Origin: Ectopseudomonas composti
GTDB lineage: Bacteria > Pseudomonadota > Gammaproteobacteria > Pseudomonadales > Pseudomonadaceae
DNA: 10,380 nucleotides
Assembly (NCBI GenBank): GCA_946886245.1
Contig: CAMPIF010000112.1
Location: forward strand, 1-10,380
Direction: 5' to 3'
Part shown: positions 1-5,607 of the stretch, piece by piece
How positions within the stretch are numbered: the stretch's first letter is position 1
Layout: the number at the start of each line of letters is the position of its first letter
Program-made: the position numbers and the translations under genes
Notes under the pieces: generated by a model
What the model was told of the DNA's origin: nothing
Seen by the model: only the letters and a program-made list of their open reading frames with translations
Databases searched by the model: none

Positions 1-201
1 GCGCAGGTCAGCGGCGAGAAACTCGCTGGCACGCAGCAGCATGGCGTCATTCAGGCGCGCGCTGAAATAGCCGATGGCGCTGCTGGCGGCCACCGCGACC
101 AGCAAGGCGAAGAACAGCACCCGCAACTCGCCGGCGCGGGCATCGCGCAGCAGTTGGCGGGCAGCGAGCGACAACAGACGAGTGAAGGGCACGCGTTTCA
201 T
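1..201 (-). CDS. ABC exporter FtsX-like permease, N-terminal part (YbbP-type)
   Basis: This gene is cut by the left window edge; only its first 67 codons are visible. The protein begins [18 protein letters not shown], continues with a basic stretch, then has one hydrophobic segment at about residues 28-46 (LRVLFFALLVAVAASSAIGY), followed by the start of a soluble region. This is the usual layout at the N-terminus of MacB/FtsX-type permeases: a cytoplasmic basic leader, a first membrane helix, then a large periplasmic domain. Its ATG shares one base with the TGA of the upstream ATPase gene (TGATG), so the two are translationally coupled. By family knowledge, YbbA-YbbP pairs are inner-membrane transporters of unsettled substrate, often found beside tesA. 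The YbbP assignment rests mainly on this context, because the C-terminal FtsX domains lie outside the window. Confidence 0.8.
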   Translation of the reverse strand, partial: MKRVPFTRLLSLAARQLLRDARAGELRVLFFALLVAVAASSAIGYFSARLNDAMLLRASEFLAADLR

Positions 202-884
202 CAGGGCTCCACGCGGTCGATCAGGTGTCCGGCTTCCAGGCGGATCAGGCGCTGGCAGCGGTGCGCCAGGCGCTCGTCGTGGGTGACCAGCACCAGGGTG
301 GTACCGCGTTCCTGGTTGAGCTGAAAGAGCAGGTCGCTGATGCGCTCACCGGTGTGGCTGTCGAGGTTGCCGGTGGGTTCATCGGCGAACAGCACGTCCG
401 GTTCTGCAGCGAAGGCGCGGGCAATGGCCACACGCTGTTGCTCACCACCGGAGAGCTGGCGCGGGTAGTGCGTCAGACGTTGACCCAGGCCGACGCGTTC
501 GAGCAGCGTACGAGCACGCTGGCGGGCATCGGCATGACCTTCCAGCTCCAGCGGCAGCATCACGTTCTCCAGTGCGTTGAGGCTGTCGAGCAATTGAAAG
601 GACTGGAAGACGAAACCCACATGCTCGGCGCGCAGGCGGGCGCGCTGGTCTTCATCGAGTTCGCTGAGGTTCTTGCCGGCCAGCAGCACCGCACCGCCGC
701 TGGGCAGATCCAGGCCGGCGAGCAGGCCGAGCAGGGTGGATTTGCCAGAACCTGAGGCGCCCACGATGGCCAGGCTGTCGCCTTTGCTCAGTTCGAGATC
801 GAGATCATGGAGGATGGTCAGCTCGCCTTCCGCGCTGCTGACCACTTTGCTAAGGTTCCGCGCAGCGAGAATGCTCGAAGTCAT
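201..884 (-). CDS. ybbA: ABC transporter ATP-binding protein (YbbA/LolD-like)
   Basis: This is the cytoplasmic ATPase of an exporter of the LolD/MacB/YbbA type (227 aa; E. coli YbbA is of about the same length). All nucleotide-binding motifs are intact: Walker [10 protein letters not shown] at residues 42-50, Q-loop Q94, signature LSGGE at 144-148, Walker B VLFADEP at 164-170 and the switch histidine H202. The permease that follows begins within its stop codon. I chose the ATG at 884 because it gives the family length. A second in-frame ATG at 905 would add seven residues and overlap the tesA start; neither has a strong Shine-Dalgarno. The gene is divergent from tesA, so its promoter must lie inside tesA coding sequence. 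The substrate cannot be read from sequence; the name is by similarity and context. Confidence 0.88.
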   Translation of the reverse strand: MTSSILAARNLSKVVSSAEGELTILHDLDLELSKGDSLAIVGASGSGKSTLLGLLAGLDLPSGGAVLLAGKNLSELDEDQRARLRAEHVGFVFQSFQLLDSLNALENVMLPLELEGHADARQRARTLLERVGLGQRLTHYPRQLSGGEQQRVAIARAFAAEPDVLFADEPTGNLDSHTGERISDLLFQLNQERGTTLVLVTHDERLAHRCQRLIRLEAGHLIDRVEP

Positions 885-895
885 GGAGATTCCAA

Positions 896-1501
896 ATGCG
901 TGCATGGTGGTTGAGTGGTGCCTTGGCCCTGACGCTCTGGGCTCAGGGAGCGGTTGCAGGCACCCTGCTTGTGGTCGGCGATAGTATCAGCGCGGCTTTT
1001 GGCCTGGATAGCCGCCAGGGATGGGTCGCTTTGCTGGAAAAACGCCTCGATGAAGAGGGTTTCGAGCACGCGGTGGTCAATGCTTCGATCAGCGGCGATA
1101 CCAGTGCAGGTGGCGCCGCACGGCTCTCTGCGCTCCTTGCAGAGCACAAGCCGGAGCTGGTCATCATCGAGTTGGGAGGCAACGATGGCCTGCGTGGCCA
1201 GCCCCCTGCGCAATTGCAACAGAATCTTGCGTCGATGATCGATAAATCGCAGTCCGCCGGTGCCGATGTACTGCTTCTCGGCATGCGTTTGCCACCCAAT
1301 TATGGCGCGCGTTACACCACATCGTTCGCCCAGGTTTTCGCCGATTTGGCGGAACAGAAGAAGGTGCCGCTGGTGCCGTTCTTTCTCGAGGGGGTCGGTG
1401 GCGTGCCGGGGATGATGCAGGCCGATGGCATTCATCCGACCGAGCCCGCGCAGGCAGTGTTGCTGGAGAATGTCTGGCCGACGCTCAAACCGCTGCTGTA
1501 A
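896..1501 (+). CDS. tesA: TesA-type SGNH esterase/lysophospholipase, periplasmic
   Basis: The product is a multifunctional SGNH hydrolase (thioesterase I / arylesterase / lysophospholipase L1 family) of 201 aa. A signal peptide is clear: MRAWW, a hydrophobic core, and a probable cleavage after AVA at residue 21, so the mature enzyme is periplasmic. The SGNH blocks are all present: GDS with nucleophile S30, G67 in SGDTSAGG, N96 in ELGGNDGLRG, and the catalytic pair D177/H180 in DGIHP. The start is supported by a GGAG about 8 bases upstream. Only 11 bp separate this ATG from the divergent ATPase start, so the tesA promoter lies within the ATPase coding region. A hairpin follows the stop. The adjacency to a YbbA/YbbP transporter is a widespread arrangement in Gammaproteobacteria, but a functional link is not established by the sequence. 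Confidence 0.95.
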   Translation: MRAWWLSGALALTLWAQGAVAGTLLVVGDSISAAFGLDSRQGWVALLEKRLDEEGFEHAVVNASISGDTSAGGAARLSALLAEHKPELVIIELGGNDGLRGQPPAQLQQNLASMIDKSQSAGADVLLLGMRLPPNYGARYTTSFAQVFADLAEQKKVPLVPFFLEGVGGVPGMMQADGIHPTEPAQAVLLENVWPTLKPLL

Positions 1502-1503
1502 GT

Positions 1504-1527
1504 GTCTGTTTTCGAGGGAAAACAGAC
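1504..1527 (+). terminator. Hairpin after tesA, terminator-like
   Basis: A perfect 10-bp stem (1504-1513 pairs with 1518-1527, GTCTGTTTTC / GAAAACAGAC) with a 4-base loop starts three bases after the tesA stop. There is no immediate run of T on the plus side, only CTTTT about 12 bases further on. This makes it an imperfect intrinsic terminator, or possibly an mRNA 3'-end stabiliser. Confidence 0.5.
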
Positions 1528-1591
1528 TAGGCACAGGCTTTTCCGCCTGCAGCCTTTCGGCTAATGTGGCCGACCTGTCACGGAGCTCCAG

Positions 1592-1873
1592 ATGCCGCGT
1601 CCCGCCTGGTCCCTATATGCCTACCAACTGATCGAGCCGGATGAGCAGCTGGATCTGTTCGCCTGCCGTGAGGTGCGCGTGCACCTGGTGGCTCGCCAGC
1701 TGCGCCTGGGCGGGCATGCCGATCGCACGCTTTGCGGCGGCTTGTTGCCGGCACAACCGCGCTGGCGGACGCTGGAAAAGGTCTGGCTGCGTGACCGCCG
1801 CCTGTGTCCTGCTTGCCTGGCGACATTCGAGGCGCAGCGCCAGGGTTTGTGCTCGAATTGGGCGGATGGCTGA
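1592..1873 (+). CDS. Small Cys/His-containing protein, function unknown
   Basis: This is a 93-aa soluble protein with no signal peptide or membrane segment. I do not recognise it as a named family. Its start is supported by a good Shine-Dalgarno (CGGAG about 7 bases upstream). It has five cysteines (C25, C48, C72, C75, C87) and histidines H31 and H42. The arrangement HLV at 31-33, TLCG at 46-49 and CPAC at 72-75 resembles small proteins in which one His and three Cys bind a zinc ion; that is inference from spacing. Arg content is high and codon use matches the neighbours. It lies between tesA and the L,D-transpeptidase, separated from tesA by a hairpin, and stops 71 bp before the next start. 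A longer minus-strand frame through the same bases (1613-1939) lacks a convincing start. Confidence 0.75.
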   Translation: MPRPAWSLYAYQLIEPDEQLDLFACREVRVHLVARQLRLGGHADRTLCGGLLPAQPRWRTLEKVWLRDRRLCPACLATFEAQRQGLCSNWADG

Positions 1874-1944
1874 CGTCTGCCCGGCTTGCGAATGGCGGTG
1901 TACAATCGCCGCAATATCATTCAACTCTTCAAGGGACATCCCGG

Positions 1945-2901
1945 ATGTTGTCGCGCTTCTCTGCGGTCAACCGCTGCCTGACTCTGGTCGCGCTGTGCTC
2001 CAGCGCTGCGGTACAGGCACTCGAACTTCCACTGCCGCCGCCAGGCGACGATGTGGTGGGCCAGGTACAGGTGATCAAGGCCAAGTACGAGGACACCTTC
2101 GCCGATCTGGGAGCGGCAAACGATCTCGGTTATCTGGAAATGGTCGCCGCCAACCCGGGGGTCGACCCCTGGCTGCCGGGCGAGGGCAGCGAGGTCATCC
2201 TGCCGACCCGTTACGTGCTGCCTCCCGGGCCGCGTGAGGGCATCGTCATCAACCTGGCCGAATATCGTCTGTATTACTTCCCGAAAGGCCAGAACGTGGT
2301 GCACACCTTCCCGCTGGGCATCGGTCGTGAGGGCTGGGGGTCGCCGCTGGGCACTGGCCGCGTGACCGTGAAGACGCCGAACCCGGCCTGGTATCCGCCT
2401 CAGTCGATTCGTGAGGAGCATGCGGCCGAAGGCGATATCCTGCCTACCGTGGTACCGCCTGGCCCGGACAATCCGTTGGGCCCTTACAAGATGACGCTGT
2501 CGTTCCCTGGCTACCTGATCCATGGCTCGAACAAGAAGTTCGGTATTGGCATGCGCGTCAGCCACGGCTGCTTCCGCATGCTCAATCACAACGTGCTGGA
2601 CCTGGCAGGCATGGTGCCGGTCGGCACGCCGGTACGCATCATCAACGAGCCCTACAAGTTTGGTGTGAGCAGCGGCAAGGTCTATCTGGAAGCGCATGCG
2701 CCACTGGATGACGAGGGCGATCCCTCTGTCGTCGACAAGCACACGGCGGTGATCAATGCGTTGCTCAAGCGTGACGAGCTCAGCGGCCTGCGCCTTGACT
2801 GGGAGATGGTCCGCGAGGTGGTTGCTGCCGAGGACGGTATACCGGTGCCGATCGCGGCGCAGACCGAGCATGTAGTCGCGAGCAGCGATAGTCCGTTCTG
2901 A
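1945..2901 (+). CDS. Secreted L,D-transpeptidase (YkuD domain, ErfK/YbiS-like)
   Basis: The product (318 aa) is a periplasmic peptidoglycan L,D-transpeptidase. It has a signal peptide (MLSRFSAVNR, a hydrophobic core, probable cleavage after VQA near residue 25), a LysM-like region at about residues 48-95, and a YkuD catalytic domain at about 98-235. The catalytic signature is complete: H193 in LIHGS and SHGCFRM with nucleophile C209. A C-terminal extension of about 80 residues follows, rich in acidic residues. I chose ATG 1945 because it carries the signal peptide and has AAGGGA 8 bases upstream; the frame is open further upstream but overlaps the previous gene. A TACAAT -10-like hexamer lies at 1901-1906 without a clear -35. 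By family knowledge, such enzymes make 3-3 crosslinks or anchor Braun-type lipoproteins. The convergent neighbour is oprI, which points to anchoring; this is inference. Confidence 0.93.
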   Translation: MLSRFSAVNRCLTLVALCSSAAVQALELPLPPPGDDVVGQVQVIKAKYEDTFADLGAANDLGYLEMVAANPGVDPWLPGEGSEVILPTRYVLPPGPREGIVINLAEYRLYYFPKGQNVVHTFPLGIGREGWGSPLGTGRVTVKTPNPAWYPPQSIREEHAAEGDILPTVVPPGPDNPLGPYKMTLSFPGYLIHGSNKKFGIGMRVSHGCFRMLNHNVLDLAGMVPVGTPVRIINEPYKFGVSSGKVYLEAHAPLDDEGDPSVVDKHTAVINALLKRDELSGLRLDWEMVREVVAAEDGIPVPIAAQTEHVVASSDSPF

Positions 2902-2915
2902 TCGAGCAACGTTGT

Positions 2916-2949
2916 AAAAACCCGCCTGCATTCGTGTACGCGGGTTTTT
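2916..2949 (+). terminator. Intrinsic terminator of the L,D-transpeptidase gene
   Basis: A 10-bp stem (AAAAACCCGC at 2916-2925, GCGGGTTTTT at 2940-2949) lies 14 bases after the stop codon, and the descending arm ends in six T's. The inner part can extend to a short helix capped by a TTCG tetraloop (2931-2934). The A tract on the other arm could also serve transcription from the minus strand. Confidence 0.85.
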
Positions 2950-3007
2950 TATTGCCCGGCAATCGAGACGTTCCGAGAGTGCCAGGGCGCGAGCGGGCAA
3001 TAAAAAA
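2945..3007. repeat. 14-bp inverted repeat joining two convergent terminators
   Basis: The bases 2945-2958 (TTTTTTATTGCCCG) are perfectly complementary to 2994-3007 (CGGGCAATAAAAAA), with 35 bases between them. Each arm includes the T or A tract of one of the two flanking terminators and then adds eight non-homopolymer bases, so the symmetry goes beyond what the terminators require. It could form a third, back-up hairpin in read-through transcripts from either side. Confidence 0.6.
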
Positions 3008-3034
3008 GCCGCACCAGTTGCCTGGGGCGGCTTT
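3005..3034 (-). terminator. Intrinsic terminator of oprI
   Basis: On the minus strand an 8-bp stem (plus-strand arms AAAGCCGC 3005-3012 and GCGGCTTT 3027-3034) is followed by a run of T's (A's at 3002-3007 on the plus strand). It begins 18 bases after the oprI stop codon. An inner CCA/TGG pairing can lengthen it. Confidence 0.85.
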
Positions 3035-3052
3035 CGAAAAAACGAGTCGCAA

Positions 3053-3304
3053 TTACTTGCGGCTGGCTTTTTCCAGCATACGCAGAGCGCGCTCGTTAGC
3101 TTCGTCAGCAGTCTGCTGAGCTTTCTGAGCAGCGGCCATAGCTTCATCGGCCTTGCGGTAGGCTTCGTCAGCACGGGCCTGAGCACGAGCAGCTGCGTCT
3201 TCGGTAGCAGTCAGACGAGCTTCGGTTTCTTTGGACATGCTGCTGCAACCGGTAGCCAGAACTGCGGCCAGAGCCAGAGCAGAGAATTTCAGAACGTTGT
3301 TCAT
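3053..3304 (-). CDS. oprI: Outer-membrane lipoprotein I (OprI), Braun-type murein lipoprotein
   Basis: OprI is the small abundant lipoprotein of Pseudomonas that joins the outer membrane to peptidoglycan, the counterpart of E. coli Lpp. The 83-aa precursor has a lipoprotein signal peptide with lipobox LATGC, so the lipidated residue is C20. S21 at +2 fits outer-membrane sorting. The mature part is an Ala-rich helix with repeating ADEA units (residues 45-48, 52-55, 66-69), as expected for a coiled-coil trimer. It ends in SRK, whose last lysine is the candidate for covalent attachment to peptidoglycan. A strong Shine-Dalgarno (AAGGGGA) precedes the ATG, and a promoter and terminator flank it, so it is monocistronic. 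Codon use is strongly biased, fitting very high expression. Confidence 0.97.
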   Translation of the reverse strand: MNNVLKFSALALAAVLATGCSSMSKETEARLTATEDAAARAQARADEAYRKADEAMAAAQKAQQTADEANERALRMLEKASRK

Positions 3305-3373
3305 CGTGTTCCCCTTGAGGTGGAGTTTTCCATAAAGAGCAATTCCCCAACTGCGGGAAATTAGCCGGCGTAC

Positions 3374-3401
3374 ATACTACCTATTACTTTTAGTAAGTAA
3401 A
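3374..3401 (-). promoter_or_regulatory. Candidate sigma-70 promoter of oprI
   Basis: Reading the minus strand, TTTACT (plus 3396-3401) and TAGTAT (plus 3374-3379) are separated by 16 bases. They lie about 70-95 bases upstream of the oprI ATG, in a stretch clearly more AT-rich than the surroundings. Each hexamer matches the consensus at four of six positions. A poly-A/T run (plus 3425-3432) lies just upstream and could act as an UP element. Confidence 0.45.
3384..3396. promoter_or_regulatory. Dyad TTACT-N3-AGTAA within the oprI promoter
   Basis: A perfect 5-bp inverted repeat with a 3-base centre fills the spacer and touches the -35 hexamer of the proposed oprI promoter. Its placement would suit a repressor or activator site, but I cannot name a regulator and an AT-rich promoter may give such a dyad by chance. 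Confidence 0.3.
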
Positions 3402-3574
3402 CGGAGCCAAGGCAAGAGTTGCAGTTTTTTTTCTTTGGGCAGGGCGCTGAAGGATAGAATCTGCGTGGGCTGGCTAAAAAACAGTCAGTTACGCATTCGA
3501 TACAGTGTAGCGGTCATACGAGCTGTTATAACTATCCCGGCTTGGAAACTAAAACAATAAAAGAGGGGATGCAG

Positions 3575-4948
3575 ATGCTTGGGAATCTGGGGCTTTTGCT
3601 GGGCTTGGGGCTGCTTATCTTCATGGCGTTGCGCGGGGTGAACATATTCATCGCGGCATTGCTGTGTTCGATTCTGGTGGCCCTCACCAATGGCGTCGCC
3701 GTATCAGGTGCACTGCTCGAGCACTTTCCATTCGGCCCCTTGGGTGCATTCACCTTTGCGGGCAAGTTCTTCGTGCTGTTTCTCTGCGGTGCGATCTTCG
3801 GCAAGGTCATGGCTGCCAGCCAGGCGGCCAGCAGTATCGCTCAGGCCATTACCCGTGGCCTGGGTACGCAGCGCACGCTCTGGGTGGCGATGCTGGTGTG
3901 TGCGGTTCTCACCTATGGCGGGGTGGTGGTATTCGTGGTGATCTTCACCATGTATCCACTGGGTATTACCCTGATGCGCGAGGCCAACCTGCCCAAGCGA
4001 TTGTTCTGCGCCGCCACCGCACTGGGGGCGGGAACCTTCACCATGACGGCCCTGCCTGGCTCACCTTCGATTCACAACGTGATCGCAGCCAGTGCACTGG
4101 GCACCGACCTGTTCGCAGGTGCCTGGATTGGTCTGTTCGCCTCGCTGGTGATGATTGGTCTGGGCATGGCCTATCTGCAGCGCGAATGGCGCCTGGCGCG
4201 CGAACGAGGCGAGGGGTTCGAGCCTAACGCGCAGGACGAGCGCATGCAGCAGTTGGCCGGTGCGCCGGGTAGCGGGCCACACTGGGGCATGGCGTTGGTG
4301 CCGATCATCGTGGTGTTGGGGATCATTCTTCTGCCGCGTCTGCTGGTTCTGTCTGGTGCAACTGAGCCAGGCGAAGGGGCGCTGGGCAGACTCTTGGCTT
4401 TCAGCCAGTCGCAGCCGATTCTCTGGCCCAGTCTGGCCCTGGTGATCGCGACCGGGGTGGCTGTGCTGATGTTTTCGGCGTTGCGCCGTAATACCGTCGC
4501 CTTGCTGGGGCAGGGGGCTGACGATGCGATCATGCCGCTGCTCAACACTGCTGCGGTGATCGGTTTTGGCGGTGTGGTTACCCAGACCGCAGGTTTCGCC
4601 CAGTTCGCCCAATGGATACTGGGAGTGGATCTGCCGCCGCTGTTGTCGGTGTTCGCCTCGGTTAGCGTGGTCTCGGGGATCGTCGGTTCGTCGTCTGGTG
4701 GCCTGCAGATTTTCATGCAGACCCTGGCACCGCGTTATCTGGAGATGGGGGTGGACCCTGAGGTGCTGCACCGGATCGCCAACATCACCGCTGGCGGGCT
4801 CGATTCACTGCCGCATTGCGGGGCAGTGATCGCGATGCTGATGATCATGGGGCTGACTCACAAGCAGGCGTACAAGGACATCTTCGTCATCACGGTACTG
4901 GTCCCCGTGATTGCGGCCTTGCTCTGCATCGCAGTCTTGAGCTTCTGA
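3575..4948 (+). CDS. GntP-family organic acid:H+ symporter (permease)
   Basis: This is a polytopic inner-membrane carrier of 457 aa, the usual length for the GntP family (gluconate, related sugar acids, D-serine, hydroxybutyrate). Hydrophobic segments run from the first residue (LGNLGLLLGLGLLIFMALRG) to the C-terminus. The family-typical region GGLDSLPHCG lies at residues 407-416, followed by THKQAYKDI. I chose ATG 3575 because GAGGGG sits 8 bases upstream; ATGs at 3542 and 3569 are in frame but badly placed for it. No kinase, dehydrogenase or regulator that would name the substrate is adjacent. The GLDxLPHxGAV pattern recalls members found beside 3-hydroxybutyrate dehydrogenase, so a short hydroxy acid is possible, but this is a guess. 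The upstream gap to oprI (270 bp) holds both promoters; a GTTATAAC palindrome is at 3525-3532. No good terminator follows. Confidence 0.88.
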   Translation: MLGNLGLLLGLGLLIFMALRGVNIFIAALLCSILVALTNGVAVSGALLEHFPFGPLGAFTFAGKFFVLFLCGAIFGKVMAASQAASSIAQAITRGLGTQRTLWVAMLVCAVLTYGGVVVFVVIFTMYPLGITLMREANLPKRLFCAATALGAGTFTMTALPGSPSIHNVIAASALGTDLFAGAWIGLFASLVMIGLGMAYLQREWRLARERGEGFEPNAQDERMQQLAGAPGSGPHWGMALVPIIVVLGIILLPRLLVLSGATEPGEGALGRLLAFSQSQPILWPSLALVIATGVAVLMFSALRRNTVALLGQGADDAIMPLLNTAAVIGFGGVVTQTAGFAQFAQWILGVDLPPLLSVFASVSVVSGIVGSSSGGLQIFMQTLAPRYLEMGVDPEVLHRIANITAGGLDSLPHCGAVIAMLMIMGLTHKQAYKDIFVITVLVPVIAALLCIAVLSF

Positions 4949-5061
4949 TTGCTCGTGGCTGGGCAGCCCGGCGGCTGATAAGCTTGGCCAATAGCGTGGT
5001 CGGAAGTGGCACCGGAATTTGCGCTTTTGCCAAAGCACCGGTATGAAGTAAAAATTGATGC

Positions 5062-5080
5062 GCCGCTAACGGTTTGCGGC
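5062..5080 (+). promoter_or_regulatory. Hairpin just upstream of the GNAT ribosome binding site
   Basis: GCCGC (5062-5066) pairs with GCGGC (5076-5080), with two further AT pairs inside after a mismatch. The stem ends only two bases before the GAGGAG ribosome binding site (5083-5088). It is near enough to influence translation or protect the 5' end of the mRNA; no T run follows, so it is not a terminator. Confidence 0.35.
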
Positions 5081-5093
5081 TAGAGGAGTGAAG

Positions 5094-5366
5094 ATGAGCG
5101 AGGGGTTGTCCATTCACCACGACCAGGCGAGTCACCAGTTCGTGACGACCGTCGATGGTGATCGTGCCTATCTGGCCTATATGGATCTGGGCAAGCAGAC
5201 GCTGGACATCTATCGCACCTTCGTACCCAACGGCCTGCGTGGTCGAGGCATCGCTGCGGCGTTGACCGAGCATGCCCTGCAGTACGCCGAAGGCAAGGGC
5301 TACACGGTGATTCCGTCCTGCTCGTATGTCGAGCGCTACATGGAGCGACGCTCGCGTCACCAGTAG
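5094..5366 (+). CDS. Small single-domain GNAT N-acetyltransferase (YjdJ/NATD1-like)
   Basis: The 90-aa product is a minimal GNAT fold of the COG2388/YjdJ type, related to eukaryotic NATD1. After an N-terminal beta region (FVTTVDGDRAYLAYMDLG), the acetyl-CoA pyrophosphate-binding loop is seen as RGRGIA at residues 49-54. A helix follows (ALTEHALQYAEGKG), then the strand IPSCSYVERYM with C76, a cysteine characteristic of this subgroup. The acceptor substrate is not known for most of the family. ATG 5094 is chosen because GAGGAG lies at 5083-5088; a GTG at 5088 overlaps that site and is unlikely. It is 145 bp after the permease gene on the same strand, and a hairpin precedes its ribosome binding site, so it may have its own promoter. 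Termination is at the hairpin at 5421-5447. Confidence 0.88.
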   Translation: MSEGLSIHHDQASHQFVTTVDGDRAYLAYMDLGKQTLDIYRTFVPNGLRGRGIAAALTEHALQYAEGKGYTVIPSCSYVERYMERRSRHQ

Positions 5367-5379
5367 GCATCGGTTCGGC

Positions 5380-5404
5380 GTGGCGGGCTGAAGCCCACCC
5401 TGCG
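5380..5404. repeat. REP-like palindromic unit
   Basis: The stretch GTGGCGGGCTGAAGCCCACC and its next few bases form a short GC-rich hairpin (GGGC 5385-5388 / GCCC 5393-5396, loop TGAA, extended beyond one mismatch by GG/CC). The GGGCT-GAAGCCC core looks like the repeated extragenic palindromes scattered through Pseudomonas genomes. It sits in the usual place, directly after a stop codon between convergent genes. Copy number cannot be judged from one window. Confidence 0.5.
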
Positions 5405-5420
5405 TGTGAATGCGGATACA

Positions 5421-5447
5421 AAAACGCCGGGCAATGCCCGGCGTTTT
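5421..5447. terminator. Strong bidirectional terminator between GNAT and DAHP synthase genes
   Basis: A perfect 12-bp stem (5421-5432 pairs with 5436-5447, core CGCCGGGC/GCCCGGCG) with a 3-base loop. The plus strand ends in TTTTC. The minus strand ends in five T's followed by G (A's at 5420-5424), so it is at least as good in the minus direction. It serves the GNAT gene from the left and probably served the DAHP synthase gene from the right before the repeat element at 5467-5607 separated them. Confidence 0.9.
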
Positions 5448-5466
5448 CATTGCTGTTGCGTCCTTA

Positions 5467-5607
5467 GAGGGTGTTTACAAGATAGGCGAACGAAGGCAAG
5501 ACAAGGAGAAAACGATCGAGAAAGCGGAGTTTACGTGCTGTAAATGAGCATTTCGAGATCGTTTTCAACGCAGTATTGCCAAGTGCAGCCATTTTGTAGA
5601 CACCCTC
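5467..5607. mobile_element. MITE-like element, 141 bp, with terminal inverted repeats and TTA target duplication
   Basis: The ends GAGGGTGTTTACAA (5467-5480) and TTGTAGACACCCTC (5594-5607) are inverted repeats matching at 13 of 14 positions. The copy is flanked by TTA at 5464-5466 and TTA at 5608-5610, a 3-bp target duplication. Inside, GAAAACGATC (left half) and GATCGTTTTC (right half) pair, as do TTTAC and GTAAA around the centre near 5535. The whole element can therefore fold into one long imperfect hairpin. It has no coding frame of its own, so it would need a transposase in trans. A TNA duplication and GAG ends would fit an IS5-type transposase, but this assignment is inference. The right-hand TTA is the stop codon of the DAHP synthase gene. 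Confidence 0.8.

Noticed and set aside
1921..3186. A 421-codon open frame on the minus strand
   Set aside because: It runs antisense through the whole L,D-transpeptidase gene, both terminators and part of oprI. Its composition is the Arg/His/Ala-rich kind typical of antisense frames in GC-rich DNA, and no domain is recognisable.
3425..3432. Poly-T run upstream of gntP as a terminator
   Set aside because: Only a 4-bp GCAA/TTGC stem precedes it and no plus-strand gene ends nearby. It is better read as part of the oprI promoter region.
4949..4990. GC-rich partial dyad after the GntP gene as a terminator
   Set aside because: The pairing around GCTGGGCAGCCCGGC is imperfect and no T tract follows.
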